Source: an uncultured Bacteroidales bacterium (GTDB lineage Bacteria; Bacteroidota; Bacteroidia; Bacteroidales; Muribaculaceae). From it: a stretch of 5,936 bases of DNA. The stretch covers positions 1-5,936 of the forward strand of contig CALZQD010000113.1 of assembly GCA_945828175.1 (NCBI GenBank), given 5' to 3'. How positions within the stretch are numbered: the stretch's first letter is position 1; each line of letters begins with the position of its first letter. The position numbers and the translations under genes were made by a program. This document shows, piece after piece, positions 1-5,936 of this stretch. Under the pieces are notes generated by a model. It saw nothing but the letters and a program-made list of their open reading frames with translations. It did not search any database and was not told where the DNA came from.

Positions 1-30
1 TGGAGCGAGGGTTTCAACCCTCGCAGCCAA
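1..30. repeat. 30-bp hairpin repeat, copy 1
   Basis: Inverted arms lie at 5-13 and 16-24. Its left flank is missing because the contig starts here. It is followed by a spacer and the palindrome at 59-78. Confidence 0.85.
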
Positions 31-58
31 TATGCTGTGACCATAGCTATTAATGCGC

Positions 59-78
59 CGGCCTCGAGCTCGAGGCCG
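59..78. repeat. 20-bp perfect palindrome, copy 1
   Basis: The half-site CGGCCTCGAG is followed directly by its reverse complement CTCGAGGCCG, with no spacer. As RNA or single-stranded DNA it would form a strong GC-rich hairpin. No T-tract follows, so it is not a classical intrinsic terminator. Confidence 0.85.
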
Positions 79-101
79 AATCATCAAATTTGTCTTCGTG
101 G

Positions 102-117
102 CGGCTGCTTGCAGCCG
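102..117. repeat. CGGCTGC/GCAGCCG hairpin in the linker
   Basis: CGGCTGC (102-108) and GCAGCCG (111-117) form a 7-bp stem around TT. The sequence right after it (GCCGTGTGG) resembles the one after the second 20-bp palindrome (GCCGTATGG). This hairpin therefore holds the same place relative to repeat copy 2 that the palindrome holds relative to copy 3. Confidence 0.7.
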
Positions 118-119
118 TG

Positions 120-149
120 TGGAGCGAGGGTTTCAACCCTCGCAGCCAA
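120..149. repeat. 30-bp hairpin repeat, copy 2
   Basis: Identical to copy 1, with arms at 124-132 and 135-143. The match to copy 3 extends left to 114 with a single mismatch (114-149 versus 193-228). Confidence 0.85.
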
Positions 150-176
150 TGCGCTGTGACCTAAGCTATTAATGTG

Positions 177-196
177 CGGCCTCGAGCTCGAGGCCG
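177..196. repeat. 20-bp perfect palindrome, copy 2
   Basis: Identical to the palindrome at 59-78. It ends two bases before the third copy of the 30-bp unit, so two strong hairpins are nearly adjacent here. Confidence 0.85.
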
Positions 197-197
197 T

Positions 198-638
198 ATG
201 GAGCGAGGGTTTCAACCCTCGCAGCCAACCCTGAGCAAGCGCATCGAGGACGGCATCATCATCAACTATGAGCCCAAGTCAAATTCCGCAGTTTACTTTG
301 TGGCAGTGCGCAACGAAAACGACTCGATCAAACTACATGGCACAAAGATATTCTTCAACCCCGACAGAGTCATATTCGACAAAGCGAAAGTGGGGGCAAA
401 TCTCAAACCCATGGGCGACATCGAAATCCTGACTGACCGATTCAACAAGAACGAAGCCCGTCTCATTGCTCTTGCCAACGACAAGCAGGCCCGCAAGCAG
501 GCCAAGAAATATCTCTCGCAGACTAAAAACAGAAAGATGCCGGCGAGCGTTTATAATGACTACAAATCGTTTGTCGACATCGCGAATGCCTGGATTGAGC
601 TTATCACTATCCAGAAAGAGTATCTCCCTGCAGAATAA
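198..638 (+). CDS. Unrecognised protein, probably a C-terminal fragment with false N-terminus
   Basis: I do not recognise a family. The frame is open from a GTG at 174. The ATG at 198 is the earliest in-frame ATG, but it lies at the edge of hairpin repeat copy 3. The first ten residues (MERGFQPSQP) are simply the translated repeat. Convincing protein sequence begins with TLSKRIEDG at about 228 and runs to TAA at 636-638, giving about 136 residues. It is soluble-looking, with no signal peptide or membrane helix. It has a beta-rich first half (YFVAVRN, KIFFNPDRVIFD) and a charged, probably helical second half rich in Lys, Ala and Asn. The next in-frame ATG (411) would discard half of it. The natural 5' end is therefore missing: the repeat either inserted into the gene or was joined to it by misassembly. 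Codons are more A-rich than in the pump genes. The gene is probably unrelated to the pump and appears to end before a terminator-like hairpin. Confidence 0.5.
   Translation: MERGFQPSQPTLSKRIEDGIIINYEPKSNSAVYFVAVRNENDSIKLHGTKIFFNPDRVIFDKAKVGANLKPMGDIEILTDRFNKNEARLIALANDKQARKQAKKYLSQTKNRKMPASVYNDYKSFVDIANAWIELITIQKEYLPAE
199..228. repeat. 30-bp hairpin repeat, copy 3, joined to coding sequence
   Basis: Identical to copies 1 and 2, with arms at 203-211 and 214-222. The usual spacer is absent. From 229 the sequence is coding-like and continues an open frame that crosses the junction. Confidence 0.85.
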
Positions 639-683
639 GGGCGCGGCCGCGAGGCGGAATTGGTCATTTTGGCGCTGAAAAAT

Positions 684-703
684 ATGCTAATTAGCATTTT
701 TTT
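684..703 (+). terminator. Possible intrinsic terminator after the gene fragment
   Basis: ATGCTAATTAGCAT (684-697) is a perfect 14-bp palindrome that can fold as a 5-bp stem with an AATT loop. It is followed by T residues to 703 and preceded by an A-run, so a weaker terminator could also form on the minus strand. It lies 45 nt after the stop codon at 638. The stem is AT-rich and short, so it may instead be a dimeric regulator site upstream of the pump promoter. Confidence 0.45.
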
Positions 704-770
704 GCTGTTTAGTCGACCTTTCTACCAATAGAATAGCAGAATTGGCGATTTTAGACAATGTAATTTTTGC

Positions 771-778
771 TAACTTTG
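771..778 (+). promoter_or_regulatory. Probable Bacteroidetes-type promoter (-7 element) for the efflux operon
   Basis: TAACTTTG matches the Bacteroidetes sigma-ABfr -7 consensus TAnnTTTG exactly. It sits 61 bases before the adaptor start in AT-rich DNA, on the correct strand. Transcription would begin roughly at 782-787, giving a leader of about 55 nt. A matching -33 TTTG is not evident at the usual spacing; the nearest candidate, TTGGCG at 742-747, is further away than expected. I saw no other promoter candidate of this quality between 639 and 839. Confidence 0.55.
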
Positions 779-839
779 CATCGCTTAACTACATAGCGAA
801 AACATTATAATATCAAACAACCATAGTAAAGTAGAGATT

Positions 840-1994
840 ATGAAACTCAAAGCGCTTAAAATCACAGCTCTGTCGTTTCTCGCAGTCGCACCGGCCCTTC
901 TGAGCTCTTGCGGTGAAAAACAGCAGGCAGTTCAAGCAGGAGCTCCCGAGATTGCAGTCGTAACCGTCAATCCGACGCAAAGCGAGCTCAACAGCACATA
1001 CCCCGCAACGATCAAGGGTAAAACCGATATCGCCATCCGTCCGCAGGTGACAGGCTTTATCACCAAGGTACACGTCGACGAAGGCCAGGCCGTCAAGAAA
1101 GGCCAGGTGCTCTTCACGCTCGACCAGGTGCAGTTCCAGGCCGCCGTCGACCAGGCCGTGGCCGCCGTCGCAGCCGCCAAGACAGCCGTGGCCACCGCCC
1201 AGCTCACCGAGCAGAACAAGCGCATGCTTCTCGACAAGAACATCATCAGCGAATATGAGTGGCAGATGGCCGCCAACTCGCTGTCGCAGGCCAAGGCCCA
1301 GCTCACACAGGCTCAGGCCGCTCTGACCACTGCGCGCAAGAACCTCGCCTACACAGTAGTCACATCGCCCAGCGACGGCGTCGTCGGCACGATACCCAAC
1401 CGCGAAGGCTCTCTCGCATCGCCCTCGTCGGCCCAGCCTCTGACAACCGTCAGCGACAACTCGCAGGTCTACGCCTACTTCTCGCTCACCGAGAAAGACA
1501 TCCTCGACATCACCCGGGGCGGCAAAGCCTCGCTGGCAACCGAGATCGACAAGATGCCCGAGGTATCGCTCATCCTCGCCAACGGCGAAGTCTATCCCCT
1601 CAAGGGTAAGGTAGCCACCGTATCGGGCGTCATCGACGGCTCGACAGGCGCCGCCAGCGTCCGCGCTCTCTTCAACAACCCCGACAAGATGCTCCGCAGC
1701 GGCAACACCGGCACAATCAGCATCCCGCAGCAGAACGAGGCCGCCCTCGTGATTCCCCAGAAGGCCACCTTCGAGATCCAGGACCTCAAATATGTCTACA
1801 CCGTCAACGACTCTAACATCACCAAGACGACGCCCATCAAGATCTTGCCCAACAACGACGGCAAGAACTACGTCGTCACCGAAGGCCTCAAGCCCGGCGA
1901 CCGCGTCGTCGTCGAAGGCGTCGGCACAGTCGTACGCGACCGCATGGCCATCACACCCAAAGAACAGGCAGCCGCCGCTCCCGTAGCCCAGTAA
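840..1994 (+). CDS. RND efflux periplasmic adaptor (membrane fusion) lipoprotein, AcrA/MexA-like
   Basis: This 384-residue protein would link the inner-membrane RND permease to the outer-membrane channel. It has a type II signal peptide: KLKALK, a hydrophobic stretch, then lipobox L21-S-S-C24, so the mature protein is probably lipid-anchored at Cys24. The family order follows: first lipoyl half at about 62-97 (RPQVTGFITKVHVDEGQAVKKGQ), an Ala/Gln-rich alpha-helical hairpin at about 98-170, second lipoyl half at about 171-206 (VTSPSDGVVGTI), beta-barrel at about 207-295, and membrane-proximal domain to about 372 (GLKPGDRVVVEGVGTV). An Ala/Pro tail ends it. The length is typical for AcrA relatives. 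The ATG at 840 is chosen because it gives a complete signal peptide; no Shine-Dalgarno precedes it, which is normal in Bacteroidetes. It is first in the operon, 58 nt ahead of the permease. Substrate cannot be inferred. Confidence 0.95.
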   Translation: MKLKALKITALSFLAVAPALLSSCGEKQQAVQAGAPEIAVVTVNPTQSELNSTYPATIKGKTDIAIRPQVTGFITKVHVDEGQAVKKGQVLFTLDQVQFQAAVDQAVAAVAAAKTAVATAQLTEQNKRMLLDKNIISEYEWQMAANSLSQAKAQLTQAQAALTTARKNLAYTVVTSPSDGVVGTIPNREGSLASPSSAQPLTTVSDNSQVYAYFSLTEKDILDITRGGKASLATEIDKMPEVSLILANGEVYPLKGKVATVSGVIDGSTGAASVRALFNNPDKMLRSGNTGTISIPQQNEAALVIPQKATFEIQDLKYVYTVNDSNITKTTPIKILPNNDGKNYVVTEGLKPGDRVVVEGVGTVVRDRMAITPKEQAAAAPVAQ

Positions 1995-2052
1995 GGCCCG
2001 CCCGGCACCGCTCAATTTATATTTCAATCAACTTCCAACTATTTGAAGAGAA

Positions 2053-5000
2053 ATGAAATTAGACACCTTTATTAACCGCCCGGTGCTATCGACGGTTATA
2101 TCGATTTTCATCGTGCTGTTGGGTCTCATCGGCCTGACGGCTCTACCGATTACGCAATATCCCGACCTGGCGCCCCCAACGATTTCGGTTAGCACGACCT
2201 ACAACGGCGCTAACGCTCAGGCCGTGCTCAACTCGGTGATCGCCCCTCTCGAGGAGTCGATCAACGGCGCCCAGGGCATGACCTATATGGAGTCGACCGC
2301 CACCAACACCGGCTCGGCCACCATCAACGTTTACTTCGAGCAGGGCTTCGACCCCGACATGGCCGCCGTCGACGTGCAGAACCGTGTGTCGGCCGCCGCA
2401 AACCTGCTGCCTTCTGAGGTCAACCAGGTAGGTATCCAAACGCGTAAGCGCCAGACCTCGATGCTCGTCGGCGTCGCCCTCGTCGACACGATGCACATCT
2501 ACACGCCCGAGTTCCTCGACAACTATATGAAGATCAACGTCATCCCCGAGCTGCAGCGTGTGCAGGGCGTAGGTGACGTGATGGCCTTCGGCGCCGACTA
2601 CTCGATGCGTATCTGGCTCAAGCCCGACGTCATGGCCCAGTATCACCTGATGCCTACCGACATCTCTGCCGCCCTCAAAGAGCAGAACGTCGAGGCCGCT
2701 CCAGGCGCCTTCGGCGAGCAGGGCGACCAGTCGTTCCAGTATATCATGCGCTACCGCGGCCGTCTGACGACGCCCGAGCAGTTCGGCGACATCGTCGTGC
2801 GCACGGGTCAGAACGGCGAGGTGCTCTACCTCAAGGACGTGGCCGACATCGAGCTCGGCCGTGTGACCTACGGCTTCTCGAACAAACTCAACGGCGACGC
2901 CTCGTCGATGGCGATGGTGTTCCAGTCGCCGGGATCTAACGCAACCGCCGTCATCGAGAGCTGTCTGACGCTTGTCGACAAGCTGCGTCCCGACCTGCCC
3001 CAGGGCCTTGAGTTCGTCATCCCGCTCAACAACAACGACTTCCTTTATGCGTCGATTGAAAACGTCATCCACACCCTCATCGAGGCGTTTATCCTCGTGT
3101 TCTTCGTGGTCTACGTCTTCCTTCAGGACTTCCGCTCGACGCTCATCCCGGCCATCGCGATTCCAGTGGCCCTTATCGGCACATTCTTCGTGCTCAACCT
3201 CATCGGCTTCTCGCTGAACCTCATCACGCTGTCGGCACTCGTGCTTGCCATCGCGATTGTGGTCGACGATGCGATTGTGGTGGTCGAGGCGGTCCACGCC
3301 AAGCTCGACGCCGGCTACAAGTCGGCCCGGCGCGCCTCGATCGACGCCATGAACGAAATCGCCGGCGCCCTTATCTCGATTACACTGGTCATGATGCTCG
3401 TGTTCATCCCAGTGTCATTCATGCCCGGCACTTCAGGCAAGTTCTATCAGCAGTTCGGTATCTCGATGGCCGTGGCTATCGCCTTCTCGGCCGTCAACGC
3501 GCTGACGCTGTCGCCGGCCCTCTGCGCCCTCTTCCTCAAACCTCACCCCGACTCGACTCTCAAAGAGCGCATGGGCGAGGCCTACAAGGCTACGGGCGAG
3601 GCTCTCAAAGCTCAGTATGGCCGCCGTCTCAAACTCGACCTGCCGCCCGTCGTGACACTCGTCGGCCTCGTCGCCACCATCACCTTCATGGTGCTCGGCT
3701 GGTATGGCTTCAGCAACGTAGCTCTCAGCTGCTTCGCCTGGGCCGTCGCCATCATCACCGTGCTCGGCCTCTTCAGCAAGCGCTTCCACAAAGCCTTCGA
3801 GCATGGCTTCGGCGCGCTGCTCGCCAAATATAAGAAAGCCGCAAGTTTCTTCGCAGCCCACAAGATCACATCGTTCTCAATCGTCGTGGTCTCGATCGCC
3901 GTGCTCGTCTTCCTCATGAAGATAACCCCGACGGCCCTCGTGCCCAACGAAGACACCGGCATGATCTTCGCCATGGTCGACATGCCCGCCGGCACCTCTC
4001 AGGAGCGCACCGGCAAGCTCCTCGACCAGGTCGACTCGCTCATCGCAACCGTCCCAGGCGTGCAGTACAGCCAGATGATCAACGGCTATAGTTTCATCGC
4101 CGGTCAGGGCCCGACATACGGCGCCTTCCTCATCAAGCTCAAAGACTGGTCGGAGCGCGACAAGTCGCAGAGCTCCGAGGCCATCATCCAGCAGCTCTAC
4201 GGCCTGACGGGCCGCTACATCAAGGACGGCCGCGTGATGATCTTCGCGCCGCCTATGATCACGGGCTACTCGGCCACCAACGGCTTCGAGATGAAAATGC
4301 AGGACCGCACCGGCGGCGACATCAACAAATTCTTCTCTGTCGTCCAGGGCTTCCTCGCCCAGCTCAACGCCCGCCCGGAGATTCAGATGGCCTACACGAC
4401 CTTCAACCCGAGCTTCCCGCAGTATATGATCGACATCGACGCCGCCAAGGCCAAGCAGGCCGGCATCAGCCCGACAACTCTTCTGAGCACACTCCAGGGC
4501 TACTATGGCGGCATGTATGTGTCGCACTTCCACCGATTCGGCAACATCTACCGCGTCATGATGCAGGCTGCGCCCAAGGCCCGCGTCAACCTCGAGACCC
4601 TCAACAGCATCAAGGTGCGCAACGGCTCTGAGATGGCCCCCATCTCGAACTTCGTCAAGCTCACCCGCGTCTATGGTCCCGACCTTATGAACCGCTTCAA
4701 CATGTTCACCTCGATCTCAGTCACGGGCCAGCCCGCACCGGGCTACTCGTCGGGCGAGGCCATCGCCGCCATCGAGGAAGTTGCCGCCCAGACCCTGCCT
4801 CAGGGCTACGGCTACGAATATGCGGGCATGACGCGTGAGGAGGCCGGCTCGGGCGGCAACACCACGGCCGTCATCTTCGGTCTCTGTCTGCTCTTCGTCT
4901 ACCTGCTTCTGTCGGCCCAGTATGAGAGCTACCTGCTGCCGTTCGCCGTCATCCTGTCGGTGCCCTTCGGTCTTGCAGGCGCCTTCATCTTCGCCAAGAT

Positions 5001-5424
5001 CTTCGACATCTCGAACAACATCTACCTGCAGATCGCGCTCATCATGCTTATCGGTCTTCTGGCTAAAAACGCCATCCTCATCGTCGAGTTTGCCCTCGAC
5101 CGCCGCAAGACCGGCATGAGCGTCTTCAACGCCGCCATCGCCGGCGCCGCAGCCCGTCTGCGTCCTATCCTCATGACCTCGCTGGCAATGGTCATCGGTC
5201 TTCTGCCTATGATGTTTGCCAACGGCGTCGGCGCCAACGGCAACCGCGCCCTCGGCTCGGGCTCTGTAGGCGGCATGCTCATCGGCATGATACTCCAGAT
5301 TTTCATCGTGCCCGCGCTGTTTGTCGTCTTCCAGCTCATCCAGGAGAAATTCAAGCCCATCGAATGGAAAGACGAAGAAGTCGGCGGCAATATCGAAAAC
5401 GAAATCGAGCAGTATACCAAATAA
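2053..5424 (+). CDS. RND multidrug efflux permease, HAE-1 family, AcrB-like, with an extra two-helix insert
   Basis: This inner-membrane, probably trimeric, proton-driven drug exporter starts with MKLDTFINRPVLS, typical of the family. TM1 is at about 9-29, the first porter region at 30-335, TM2-TM6 at about 336-495, TM7 at about 604-623, the second porter region at 624-930 and TM8-TM12 at about 934-1096. The proton-relay residues are present: D405 and D406 in TM4 (IVVDDAIVVVEAV), K1005 in TM10 (GLLAKNAILIVEFA), and R1035 and T1042 in RLRPILMTSLA. These match AcrB D407, D408, K940, R971 and T978, so it should be active. At 1123 residues it exceeds E. coli AcrB (1049) by about 74. The surplus lies between TM6 and TM7 (about 497-574) and includes two extra hydrophobic segments. 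The ATG at 2053 follows an A-rich leader with GAAGAG. The outer-membrane gene begins 13 nt after its stop. Confidence 0.97.
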   Translation: MKLDTFINRPVLSTVISIFIVLLGLIGLTALPITQYPDLAPPTISVSTTYNGANAQAVLNSVIAPLEESINGAQGMTYMESTATNTGSATINVYFEQGFDPDMAAVDVQNRVSAAANLLPSEVNQVGIQTRKRQTSMLVGVALVDTMHIYTPEFLDNYMKINVIPELQRVQGVGDVMAFGADYSMRIWLKPDVMAQYHLMPTDISAALKEQNVEAAPGAFGEQGDQSFQYIMRYRGRLTTPEQFGDIVVRTGQNGEVLYLKDVADIELGRVTYGFSNKLNGDASSMAMVFQSPGSNATAVIESCLTLVDKLRPDLPQGLEFVIPLNNNDFLYASIENVIHTLIEAFILVFFVVYVFLQDFRSTLIPAIAIPVALIGTFFVLNLIGFSLNLITLSALVLAIAIVVDDAIVVVEAVHAKLDAGYKSARRASIDAMNEIAGALISITLVMMLVFIPVSFMPGTSGKFYQQFGISMAVAIAFSAVNALTLSPALCALFLKPHPDSTLKERMGEAYKATGEALKAQYGRRLKLDLPPVVTLVGLVATITFMVLGWYGFSNVALSCFAWAVAIITVLGLFSKRFHKAFEHGFGALLAKYKKAASFFAAHKITSFSIVVVSIAVLVFLMKITPTALVPNEDTGMIFAMVDMPAGTSQERTGKLLDQVDSLIATVPGVQYSQMINGYSFIAGQGPTYGAFLIKLKDWSERDKSQSSEAIIQQLYGLTGRYIKDGRVMIFAPPMITGYSATNGFEMKMQDRTGGDINKFFSVVQGFLAQLNARPEIQMAYTTFNPSFPQYMIDIDAAKAKQAGISPTTLLSTLQGYYGGMYVSHFHRFGNIYRVMMQAAPKARVNLETLNSIKVRNGSEMAPISNFVKLTRVYGPDLMNRFNMFTSISVTGQPAPGYSSGEAIAAIEEVAAQTLPQGYGYEYAGMTREEAGSGGNTTAVIFGLCLLFVYLLLSAQYESYLLPFAVILSVPFGLAGAFIFAKIFDISNNIYLQIALIMLIGLLAKNAILIVEFALDRRKTGMSVFNAAIAGAAARLRPILMTSLAMVIGLLPMMFANGVGANGNRALGSGSVGGMLIGMILQIFIVPALFVVFQLIQEKFKPIEWKDEEVGGNIENEIEQYTK

Positions 5425-5437
5425 TCAATCCAAGACA

Positions 5438-5902
5438 ATGAAACTCAACAGCATAATCCGTGTTGCAGCAGTCGTGGCCGTCACCCTCGGCCTCGGCAGC
5501 TGTAACATCTACAAGAAATATCAGACACCCGAGACGACGGCTCTGACCAAGGCCTACAAAGAGGCCCGTCAGGCGCCCGTCGACAGCGCGGCCTTCGGCA
5601 ACCTGCTTTGGGAGGACGTCTTCACCGACCCGATGCTCGCCGACCTCATCAACCGCGCCCTGGTCAACAACAAAGACCTGCGCAACGCCAAGCTCAACGT
5701 CGACATCGCCCACGCACAGCTCAAAGGCGCGCGTCTGAGCTACCTGCCGTCGATAGCGCTCGGCCCCAACGGCGCCGGCGCCTCATATGCCGGCAGCAAG
5801 CTGTCGTGGACCTATCAGCTGCCCGCCCAGGCAAGCTGGGAAATCGACATCTTCGGCAAGATTCTCAACAGCAAGCGCGGCGCCCAGGCACAGCTCTATA
5901 AG
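5438..5902 (+). CDS. Outer-membrane efflux lipoprotein, TolC/OprM (NodT) family, 3'-truncated
   Basis: Only the first 155 codons are present; relatives are usually about 450-500 residues. The product would be the outer-membrane exit duct of this pump. The signal peptide ends in lipobox L19-G-S-C22, as in OprM/NodT-type lipoproteins. The mature start is NIYKKYQTPE. It is followed by the family pattern LLWEDVFTDPMLADLINRAL, then NNKDLRNAKLNVDIAHAQL, A-R-LSYLPSIALGP, and later ASWEIDIFGKI, which marks the first beta-strand and helical-barrel region. The ATG at 5438 lies 13 nt after the permease stop, so the gene is probably co-transcribed. The frame stays open to the window end, but the codons after Lys155 (reading LSLIHISEPTR) come from sequencing adapter and are excluded here. 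Most of the gene lies beyond this contig. Confidence 0.93.
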
Positions 5903-5936
5903 CTGTCTCTTATACACATCTCCGAGCCCACGAGAC
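5903..5936. other. Nextera transposase/sequencing adapter (artefact)
   Basis: The final 34 bases begin with CTGTCTCTTATACACATCT, the 19-bp Tn5 mosaic end used in Nextera libraries. They continue with CCGAGCCCACGAGAC, the Illumina Nextera read-2 adapter remainder. The match to the adapter as I know it is complete. It is untrimmed read-through kept in the assembly. Its in-frame translation, LSLIHISEPTR, is a recurrent false C-terminus in predicted metagenomic proteins. True genomic sequence ends at or just before 5902. Confidence 0.97.

Larger units (their letters stand above)
1..228. repeat. Modular array of palindromic hairpin repeats
   Basis: A 30-bp unit (starts TGGAGCGAGGG, ends CGCAGCCAA) occurs identically at 1-30, 120-149 and 199-228. 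Each copy contains GCGAGGGTT and AACCCTCGC as 9-bp inverted arms around a 2-nt centre. After copies 1 and 2 comes a similar AT-richer spacer containing AGCTATTAATG, then a perfect 20-bp palindrome. Segments 1-78 and 120-196 are therefore diverged duplicates, with five substitutions and one indel by my alignment. A 41-nt linker (79-119) with its own hairpin separates them. The third copy lacks the spacer and joins directly to coding-like sequence. The array looks like a dispersed intergenic palindromic element (REP/BIME-like in style). I cannot assign it to a named family. The contig begins exactly at the first base of a repeat unit, which suggests an assembly break in a multicopy sequence. Confidence 0.85.

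Noticed and set aside
119..172. Short frame through repeat copy 2 (VERGFQPSQPMRCDLSY)
   Set aside because: It is only the translation of the repeat and its spacer and ends at TAA 170-172. Nothing supports expression.
1..228. CRISPR array
   Set aside because: There are only three repeats, at spacings of 119 and 79 bp. The intervening sequences are themselves related to each other rather than unique spacers, and no cas genes are present.
642..651. CGCGGCCGCG palindrome containing a NotI site, as possible cloning-vector residue
   Set aside because: It is only 10 bp, with no vector sequence around it. It is compatible with natural GC-rich DNA just after the stop codon.
813..2027. Long antisense open frame (404 codons) across the adaptor gene
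   Set aside because: It mirrors the GC-rich third-position bias of the sense gene. Its translation is low-complexity (Gly, Val, Asp, Leu-rich) with no recognisable domain, while the sense frame is a clear membrane fusion protein.
1995..2052. Possible terminator or second promoter between adaptor and permease genes
   Set aside because: I saw no stable stem followed by a T-tract and no TAnnTTTG element in these 58 bases. Co-transcription is the simpler reading.
2143..3297. Long antisense open frame (384 codons) within the permease gene
   Set aside because: The translation is dominated by His, Arg, Asp, Glu and Val, typical of the reverse complement of a hydrophobic GC-rich gene. The sense frame carries conserved RND motifs.
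3433..4533. Further antisense open frames in the middle of the permease gene
   Set aside because: Same compositional cause; they overlap each other and the conserved sense gene and have no supporting start signals.
5903..5936. Genuine Tn5-type transposon end inserted in the outer-membrane gene
   Set aside because: The mosaic end is followed by the synthetic Nextera read-2 tail and then the contig stops, which is the signature of library adapter and not of a transposon insertion.

Overview
The window looks like a metagenomic contig from a gut-type Bacteroidales bacterium. The reasons are a Bacteroidetes-style TAnnTTTG promoter element, no Shine-Dalgarno consensus in front of the genes, two lipoprotein signal peptides on efflux components, and GC-rich codons next to AT-rich intergenic DNA. 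A family such as Muribaculaceae is plausible, but this is a guess from style, not a placement.

Layout. Positions 1-228 hold a modular array of hairpin-forming repeats: three copies of a 30-bp unit, two copies of a perfect 20-bp palindrome, and one further hairpin. The array runs without a gap into an open frame (to 638) that reads like the C-terminal part of an unrecognised protein. Its natural 5' end cannot be seen. Positions 639-839 are an AT-rich intergenic region with a terminator-like hairpin, a pair of GAATTGG-type direct repeats and a probable promoter. Positions 840-5902 carry three same-strand genes of a tripartite RND efflux pump: a lipoprotein periplasmic adaptor (AcrA-like), an HAE-1 type inner-membrane RND permease (AcrB-like), and the first 155 codons of a lipoprotein TolC/OprM-like outer-membrane channel. 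The gaps are 58 and 13 nt and no terminator is visible, so the genes are probably co-transcribed. The last 34 bases (5903-5936) are Nextera sequencing adapter, not genomic DNA.

How the genes work together. The permease would use the proton gradient to capture amphiphilic compounds from the periplasm or inner membrane. The adaptor bridges it to the outer-membrane channel, through which substrates leave the cell. No regulator gene lies in the window, so substrate and control are unknown.

The pump is an ordinary system. The points worth a second look are an insert of about 75 residues in the permease that appears to add two membrane helices between TM6 and TM7, the repeat array and its abrupt join to a gene fragment, and the adapter at the contig end. 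I did not find convincing evidence of a new biological system.
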